In this document: piece by piece, positions 57,132-64,000 of the stretch
How positions within the stretch are numbered: the stretch's first letter is position 1
How the letters are laid out: every line of letters starts with the position of its first letter
Source of the DNA: Sparassis latifolia
Taxonomy: Eukaryota; Basidiomycota; Agaricomycetes; Polyporales; Sparassidaceae
DNA length: 64,000 nt
Direction of reading: 5' to 3'
Assembly: GCA_018466975.1 (NCBI GenBank)
Contig: CM031556.1
Span: forward strand, 1,302,001 to 1,366,000
Position numbers and translations under genes: made by a program
Notes under the pieces: model-generated
Seen by the model: the letters and a program-made list of their open reading frames with translations, nothing else
What the model was told of the DNA's origin: nothing
Database searches by the model: none

Positions 57132-57506
57132 ACTAAGTGCACCCATTGTCCAGCCTGTTCCAGCGTCTTCCGCGACAACTATTGTTCAGCCAGCTGATCG
57201 TGTCGTGCCCATGCACTCTATTAGCACATTCTCCCCCCCCCTGTCAATCTGGATGGTACTGCTATGTCCACAGCACCAAGCAGTACTCCCGTGTCGACCT
57301 CCTGCTCCTCCTCAGCTCAGCCTTCTCACACACGCAAGCTTTTTCCAACTGCAGACTCAATATGGGAGCCCACAGCAGCTCAAGCCAGGAAGCTCGGCAT
57401 TTCAACGATGGAGGGTGATTCTGCAAAGCTGAAAAGAAAGTCTGCAAAGGAGAACAAGGCGGAAGTGGGTGAGGGCGATGATAGGGTGAAGAGAAGGAGG
57501 CGATGA
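57132..57506 (+). pseudogene. 3' part of the Ser/Ala/Pro-rich gene split by the hAT element
   Basis: The frame resumes SAPIVQPVPASSATTIVQP, echoing VHSAPIVQP before the break at 19.6 kb. A run of eight C (about 57233-57240) is followed by the other frame (NLDGTAMSTAPSS..), so an indel lies there. It ends with a Lys/Arg tail (DDRVKRRRR) at 57506. Confidence 0.55.
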
Positions 57507-58489
57507 ATGCTCTGGTGAGTCTCGCGTAGTGATCTTGGTGCCATTGCGGCCACGGCATATCATTTCTTGTACTTCTTGTATTCTTGATCGTCGCCCATGT
57601 TCAGTCGCTTCTGCTTCCATAGTGAACTATCTTGGTAGAAAAATACTTTAGTAGCACGGTTGTGAACAAATATATTATTTGTTTTCAGCCTTAAATCCTG
57701 CTATATGCTGAGGATAAAACACCTGATGAAATGATACTCATCAGCAAAAGTGCCAGGAGAAATGTAGGTAGATGCACGGATATGTAATTTTTACATGGCT
57801 TGCAAACCTCGCCATGCAGGCAATATATTTGCTATCATAGTCATTGAGTACTTAATTAATTGTAAAACCATCATCGGCACTTGCATATCATGGGCCAGCT
57901 TGCAAATGTAGCCGGGCAGGTAGCTATTTGCAATATAGGTTAGCATTTGCAAGACTATAACATTGAGGTCAATATTTTGTATGCTAGGTGGACAATTGGT
58001 AGTACTGTGCATTTTTTCACTCACTCTCGCTTGTGGTAGAACACATAATAATGTATTAGTGAATACTAAAATACACTGCAACAATGGTCACAGCCAGGGC
58101 AAGAAACAATGACGGCAATAGAGAGAACAAAGCACAGGAGAACAAAGAAGCAGGACTGTCTAGAGCACCTAGAGATTGATACCGCCGAATTCTGTTCATA
58201 CTCACTGGTACTGTAACAGGAGAGAGCCAACAAGGCACTGAAAATAATGCGAGAGACCAGTGTTAAAGACAGAGGAATGATGCAGAAAGCGCAGACAGAA
58301 AGCATGAAGGAGGGTGGAGAGACACTGGAGCAGAGTGTAGATTGCAAGCAAGCATGAGTGTATAGCAAAGTGGTGGAAGTGGAACTCGCACCAAACAAGC
58401 TTTCACGCACATATCGTGTACACTATGAAAATGGCATGCAGTAAGCATTAGCACAGATTGCGCGAGACATGAATGATACCTACCATGCA
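57507..58489. other. No gene recognised
   Basis: AT-rich sequence with short frames only. No repeats or termini were identified. Confidence 0.4.
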
Positions 58490-58493
58490 TGAG

Positions 58494-58985
58494 TCACACA
58501 TTACACTGCGAGTTGTGAAGCTGTGCGGGAAACACGAGACCAGACTTGCTGACAAAAGCTATAATGTGAAGGGCAATCAGTGCCTGTTCTGGAGAGCAAA
58601 AGACACCATACTTGTCTCCGATGACCTGTTGCTTGATTATGTGGTGGTCCTCTGCAAGCCACTTGTCGAACCAGCTGATCGGCACGAGGAAGTTCATGTT
58701 CTTGAAGTAAGGGCACTACATATGGCGCTGCAGCAGGGGATGACAAAATGAACAGTGAAGGGTAGAAAGCACAGAGAATGATAGCACATGTCAGATAATG
58801 CCATTACGCAACAGGAAAGAACACAAAATAATGCGCGGACGATCTCACCTGACTGTCGACATCGTACATCCACGATTCCCTGCCCACCTCGTGCAGCTGG
58901 CACAAGATCCTCCAGAAAAATAACCCCTGAAATACAGGAAGGTGTGATTCAGCAAGACATAAATGCGGATCGAGCGCAAAGATGA
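58494..58985 (-). CDS. Unrecognised two-exon gene fragment
   Basis: On the minus strand an exon after a TATTTCAG acceptor reads GLFFWRILCQLHEVGRE and ends at about 58850 before GTGAGA. After an intron of about 150 bp a second exon gives MNFLVPISWFDKWLAEDHH, then YGVFCSPEQALIALH, and ends near 58494. The sequence has normal protein-like composition. I do not recognise the family, and the upstream part (to 59207, with CAECGRGDHVEH) is uncertain. Confidence 0.4.
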
Positions 58986-59207
58986 TGGGGCAGAGACACG
59001 CATAATCCGTTCCCCTGCTCGACCCTCACTTTCCACTGGGAAAGCAGTGGGGGCATGCCTGCATCCACCCACAGCATGGCTAGCTCCTCCACGCACAACG
59101 TGATCTCCCCCGCTGTGCTCTACATGATCTCCTCTGCCACACTCTGCACAACCAGGCATGGGCTTCACATAATCCACTAGAAACAGTGGTTGGATCAGTG
59201 CCACCAC

Positions 59208-62200
59208 AACACATAATGATTGGTATATACGTGTATCTGCGATGAAATAAGTCAGTGTATGTATGAATATATGCGCATATATTCACTTACAGTCCGTAAG
59301 AATTGCCATCATCCACATCCCCATTGCTATCACTACAAGTCACATCTTGTCTCCGGCCGCACAGGCCTAGAGGTAATGAGGAATAAGCTGCGAGAATACT
59401 CCTATGCCCACTGGAATAAACTGGGATCCCTTATCAGAACACAACACTCTCCAGCTTGTCAAGGAGACAGTTGAAGCAGCAGTTCTTTCGCTGCTCAGCT
59501 GGGTATAAGCCAATGTAGTCCTTGCACTGACCTTTTTTGTGTTATCTACCAACTACCAGTCATTGTAGCTGCCACGATGTACCGTGCACAGGCTGCAGGT
59601 CCTTTTGAGATCTCGCACAGAGCCTAGTAGGGCTGAAGTTGGGTTATTTAGGCACTTTTCGAAATGGGTGGTCCGGGAGGTGGCATGTTCAATGATGTAG
59701 GGAAAGAGCATGGGTGGGTGAGATGGTGGAAGGAAAGAGCACGAAAGCAGAAGTGCGGTGATACCATGCATCAGCTCACGTGACCGCGATGTGAGTTGTG
59801 ATTCGTGCGAACTTGACTCAAAAGATGGACAAATTTCCTGGGCTATCAAGTAGGTATCACTATAGCTATACACATTCTTCGGATATGTATTCATCGCTAT
59901 TCTGCACATATGCACCTCTAGTCCAGCCTCCACCTTCCCGCTCGTGTTACTTGTACGGTACAGGCTAAGTTTTGTTAGGAGATGTCCTCCTCAGTATTTT
60001 CCCTCCTGGATTTCCACCTGTGGCGGGTCTTATACACACCCAGTGGTGCCTTCACTTTGACCCTCTTGCGTGCAACTCATAATATGACCACCTTGTACCA
60101 GGCTCTTGGCTAATCTTCTCACCTTCTCAGATCTGCTTTGCAGGCCGTGATCACAGGCTTATCGCCATGCAATCCTGCTTCTTTGTAAGACCCCTTTGCG
60201 ATTGTACTGTTGACCTTTTCCTCGATTCCAGATGCAGCCTGGATGGTGCGATACATGCACCCTGCCGGACAAGTTCATGGATTGGGGTGGGTGTCTCTGG
60301 CATCCTCCATAGTGTCTCCTCCATCCATACTGCCCTCAATGATGCCCCTGACATTTGCTGATCATTCCCTCAACAATTTCATCCTCTTCGATGTTGATGG
60401 CACCTCGCTGAGTACGTTCGTAGTTTCTTAGGCACTGACTCCACTGACCACTCTCCAGACAGTGTCCCCAGAGATGGTCGACTCATCTGAGCTCTCTGCG
60501 GCCAAAGAGCCATTGTCGGTGTCCTCGGTCACTCCAATTTAGTCAAGGTTGCTGAGCAGCTCCTGGTTCCTGACTGCTCCAGTATATACATCCACATCAT
60601 CTCCCGCTACCTCATTTGTCTCACCCTACTCATGAACGAATTCCACCATGCTGAGAACGGCTAAACTGCATATAAGCTGGGCAAGCTCTTCTCATCCGAG
60701 TGCTTCATAAAATTCGTGATTTGCTGTCTATGTTCACTCTGTTCTTATAGGTTGATGCTCTGCAAACTGCCATCTGAGACTTTTCTGACAGGACACGTCT
60801 TACATTTTGAGACGCCCACAGACACTTCCCTATACTCACCCCTGGCCAAATACATATCACAATACAACTCCCAATCCAGTGTCACGGTGTTCTCACCGTG
60901 CAGCTCTAAGATCAAGTCAGAGCCGCTCAGCATCGAATCTCGCTCATGTTCAAGCTGTGGCCGATCCTTAATCATCGTCTGACAGTGAGCATGCAGGCCC
61001 ATTCGTGCCAACTCACACATGATGCCTTGCTGTTTTTGACGGCTTAATTTAGCACGTCGCAATTTGTGGTCGGGCCCAGCAGTGGGGTTGCCTACTGCGA
61101 TGGCACCCCTCGGCAGTCGGGTATACTTTTATTGCTTATACTCTCAGTTCTACTTAGGAACATAATGTACACTACCGATACCTTATGAAGATGTTACTCC
61201 TCTCACTACCTTATTGTGCCGGTGTCCAGATACTGGCACCTATTCTTAGCATGTGCGCGACTCGGTCGAAGTCAGTCGATTTGCAGGTATATACAATTGC
61301 TAAGAACTCTGTTAGTTACCTGCAAGCAATAACAATGAATTGCCTGTGAGCGCGGTGCTTGTAAGGCTTGCCGTTGATGACGGAGGCTTGCAAGAGCCTC
61401 TGTGAATATACAAGCTACCCCGGTGGCTTACAAATAATCACCTGCTTTGGAAATCCATGCAAGCTGTGCGCACTTTTGCTGATGCTGTAGTCGACAAAGT
61501 AAGGACTCTATCGAAACTGCCCTTGCCTGGCGAGATAATGGTCGAGATCTGTGTTACTCGTGCTTCAATCCTGATGGGAGAAACTAGCCCAGCGAGCCTC
61601 TACCTGTCTCTCAATTCCTGCCCGTCTGGCTTGCTCATGCACTTGTGTTGAGTGCGCACCTGGCATCGCCGCATGCACCTGGCATCGCGCACCTGGCATC
61701 GCCGAGGGTGGCAGTGCACCCAGTGACATGAACTTGGGGACCATCAACAGACTGCAAAAAAGGGGTGGTAAGAAAAGAATACTCAGCTCCTGTTTGTCAT
61801 GCCTGCATGGACACGGAGTACTGAGCGTTGAGTAAAAGCTCCCCGAGATGTTCGTGCATCCAGTCACGTGAATAGGGATCGACCAAAGACATGGAACGAC
61901 AGGGAAGATCTAAAAGAAGATCCCACAGAGATATGCGATCGAATAATAAAGGACCGAATACCGCTGAAGCAGGAAGGAGGCGGGTGGCAGTGCTGGAGGG
62001 CGGGTTGAGCGCCAAGTAGCCAGCGGGAGGACGACCTAAAGCAATAAAGCAGATGGGACTAATAATAGCATTTCAAAAGAGGAAAGGGAGTGCACTTCCT
62101 ATGGCGGCCGTTACTGGACAAAAATGAAATTTCAGGTGTCAGGACCTTGTTTTGTACTTATGCATCGGTGTTCATTCCTGTGCATTGAGCACGTGACCTT

Positions 62201-62501
62201 GCATGCGCATTCACCTCATGCATCGTGCATGCACAATGGTGCATGCACTGTTGGTCTCTGCAATATATGTGTTGTGCATTGTCATCTGTTTGTGCATGCA
62301 TTGCTGTGCATTGCTGCACAGCTTTGATCTCGTCGCTTGTAGTTGACGATGCATGCATTGTCCTGCACTCCTCTGCATAATGTACACCCACAGTCCTGAG
62401 CCTGTTGCAGTGTGGTAGCTTCGTTCCAGTCATTCCTCAGCCCTGAACTCCTGTCTTTATTCCCCATCTGGTGTGTGGATACTCTAAGGCTTCAATAACA
62501 T
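59208..62501. other. No gene recognised
   Basis: Short frames only. The plus-strand stretch 60450-60720 has a weakly protein-like frame (VAEQLLVPDCSS, YKLGKLFSSECF) with stops. Three copies of GCACCTGGCATCGC lie at 61655-61705. A cluster of TGCATGC/GTGCATTG words lies at 62155-62370. No transposon ends were identified. Confidence 0.35.
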
Positions 62502-64000
62502 ATGACAGATCGGCTGCACAATATCCGCTGGGCTTATTACACCCTCCATGACCGGGTGAATGTTGCTCTTAGAACGCAGGTGGGCGATGTACAGCGCTTG
62601 AGCCATGTACGTTCTGAGGCTCTTGTACTGGCATCTGCAGCTGAAGTGGTCAGTTTACGTGCCTTCTACAGTCTTAGTGTTAAATTTTGATCTGTCTAGC
62701 ACCGCACTGTACTCCCTCCTGCTGAATATACTCAGCTTCAATTCAACATCACTGCCATCATCGCTGACTTAGACACTGCTTCACACCTCTCATCTGATCC
62801 TCCTGACCGTCCTTCTCTCATTGTTGTCCAAAAAGTTCACACGGGCAGGCGTGGCCGACCAAAGATCCTCATTGACCCCACATTCCTCAAGTTTGCGATG
62901 GATCTCAGAAAGAACACAGAACTGGGCAACTTCTTCCATTGCTGTTCACGGACTGTTCGCCGTCGTGCTCTCGAGAATGAGCTGACTGTTCCAGGCTTTC
63001 CTGTGTATACAGAGGTTCAGGCTGCAGACGGTTCACTGTCACGTGAATACCACTCAAGCTCTGCCCCTACATCGACAATGTCCGATGTACAGTTAGATCG
63101 AGCTGTCGGTGACATCCTGCAGGTGTTTCCAGAGTTTGGAAGGAGGATGATTGATGGCCATCTCAAGTCTCAAGGCCATAATGTACCACGTAACCGCGTT
63201 GAGGATTCGTATGCCCGTGTACATGGCGCACCAGCAATTTTTGGATCACGTCGTCCCCTGGTTTGACGTAAGTACTCTGTACCTGGGCCACTGTCACTGG
63301 TGCATCATGATGGCCAACATGGTATGTATCACCGTCTTCTGGTTGTTGCCATACAAACTAAAGTCTGCCCAGGTCTCATACACTTCAAGCTCATCACACA
63401 CTGCTTCATTGATGGCTACTCACGCTTTGTCATTGGCATACGAGTGCACAACAATAATCGTGCTTCAACTGTACTCAATTTATTTCTGGATGCGATGGAT
63501 CGCTATGGGGTGCCCAGTCGTGTCCGTGGTGACCATGGTACGGAGAATCTTGGAGTAGCGCAGTGGATGGAGGACTGCAAGGGATTGGACAGAGGCTCAT
63601 ATATCTGGGGCCGGTGCGTCATTTCTGTGTTTTCAGAATGTACCAACACTGATGCATTTATCGTCTCAACTCCAGAAGTGTCCATAACACCCGCATTGAA
63701 CGCCTATGGGTTGATGTGACATCAGGATATGGCGAGAAGTGGCTGGTCTTCTTCTACCAGCTGGAGCTACACTGTGGCTGGGACGCTCACAATCCCGATC
63801 ATGTGTGGTTACTACACCATCTCTTTCTTCGTGCAATCAATGATGACGCACTTGAATGGGCACAGGCTTGGAACGCACACCGGATTTCATTGCAGGGCTC
63901 CCGTGCACGCAGTCCTCGTGATTTATTCATGTTCGGGATGATAGAAGAAGGCCCGCGCGGTCTGGAGCAGTTTCTGACTCCCACAGAGGATCTCGCTGGT
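62502..64000 (+). CDS. Integrase-core (DDE-type) protein, 3' end outside the window
   Basis: Exons: 62502-~62648 (MTDRLHNIRWAYYTLHDRVN), ~62700-63321, 63373-63613, and 63676 to the window edge. The N-terminal part has a GRRGRPKI basic motif and a helical DNA-binding-like segment (VFPEFGRRMIDGHLKSQG, RNRVEDSYARV). The integrase core shows HHDGQHG, HCFIDGYSRFVIGIR (Asp), VRGDHGTEN (Asp) and RIERLWVDVTSGYGEKW (Glu), then VWLLHHLFL. Introns 63322-63372 and 63614-63675 have clear GT..AG ends and restore the conserved frame. A TGA at 63264-63266, where the frame otherwise continues as RKYSVPG, breaks the protein once. Proteins of this kind are common in basidiomycetes, as transposon-derived or domesticated copies. 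Whether this is a live element cannot be seen. Confidence 0.82.

Noticed and set aside
62155..62370. TGCATGC word cluster as a regulatory array
   Set aside because: The spacing is irregular, there is no unit longer than about 8 bp, and no gene start lies close by except at 62502. Kept only as a remark.
1..64000. CRISPR arrays or bacterial operons
   Set aside because: The repeats lack unique spacers, and the genes carry short GT-AG introns, so the DNA is eukaryotic.

Overview
The window looks like nuclear DNA of a basidiomycete fungus (Agaricomycetes type). The evidence is the short (about 45-60 bp) GT-AG introns, KDZ-type (Kyakuja-Dileera-Zisupton) transposases with their cysteine cluster, a TET/JBP-type dioxygenase gene inside a KDZ element, hAT and Helitron relics, and a basidiomycete-style integrase-core gene. 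I see no ordinary housekeeping gene. Almost everything is transposon or transposon debris.

Layout. 1-7.6 kb: debris of a large KDZ-like element: an unknown small gene, a Pro/Ser-rich ORF series, a repeat array around GGCC cores, a coiled-coil gene, and the 3' end of a minus-strand basic-tailed gene. 7605-15299: a 7.7 kb gene-free inverted-repeat element made of short-repeat arrays (about 33 bp) outside and about 167 bp repeats inside. It is interrupted by a 1.05 kb foldback element whose arms carry tRNA-like sequence. 16.1-18.3 kb: a decayed KDZ transposase of a second type. 18.5-19.0 kb: two small foldback elements.

18.8-57.5 kb is a nest of insertions whose order can be read from target duplications. 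(1) A Ser/Ala/Pro-rich ORF is split by a hAT transposon (19597-57130). (2) The hAT transposase gene is split at two places. One is a long-arm foldback element (47986-54246, 8-bp duplication ATAATTTT), itself hit by a Helitron (49239-54063). The other is E3 (20601-47873, 7-bp duplication AAATAAC). (3) The left arm of E3 was hit by foldback element E1 (20629-41132). (4) The centre of E1 was hit by a 19.6 kb KDZ element, E2 (21078-40663, 7-bp duplication TGATTTT), which is the youngest layer on that branch.

E2 carries a gene set: minus-strand disordered protein M1, plus-strand acidic/basic protein P1 with a cysteine cluster and a coiled-coil tail, minus-strand M2, plus-strand TET/JBP dioxygenase, plus-strand KDZ transposase with a CxC2-like cysteine cluster, and a small coiled-coil protein. 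Two divergent pairs (M1/P1 and M2/TET) share intergenic regions. The dioxygenase reads as intact, while the transposase has several single-base frame breaks. E2, E3 and the 7.6-15.3 kb element share the same unequal terminal motifs (CACACCTWTCAG at one end, CTGAATGGGCTS at the other), so they look like one transposition family whose members keep only termini and repeat arrays in common.

57.5-62.5 kb is mostly featureless, with one unrecognised minus-strand gene fragment. 62.5-64 kb holds an integrase-core (DDE-type) gene cut by the window edge and carrying one in-frame stop. Stops in several elements are TGA where CGA is expected or TAG where CAG is expected, which suggests C-to-T decay.
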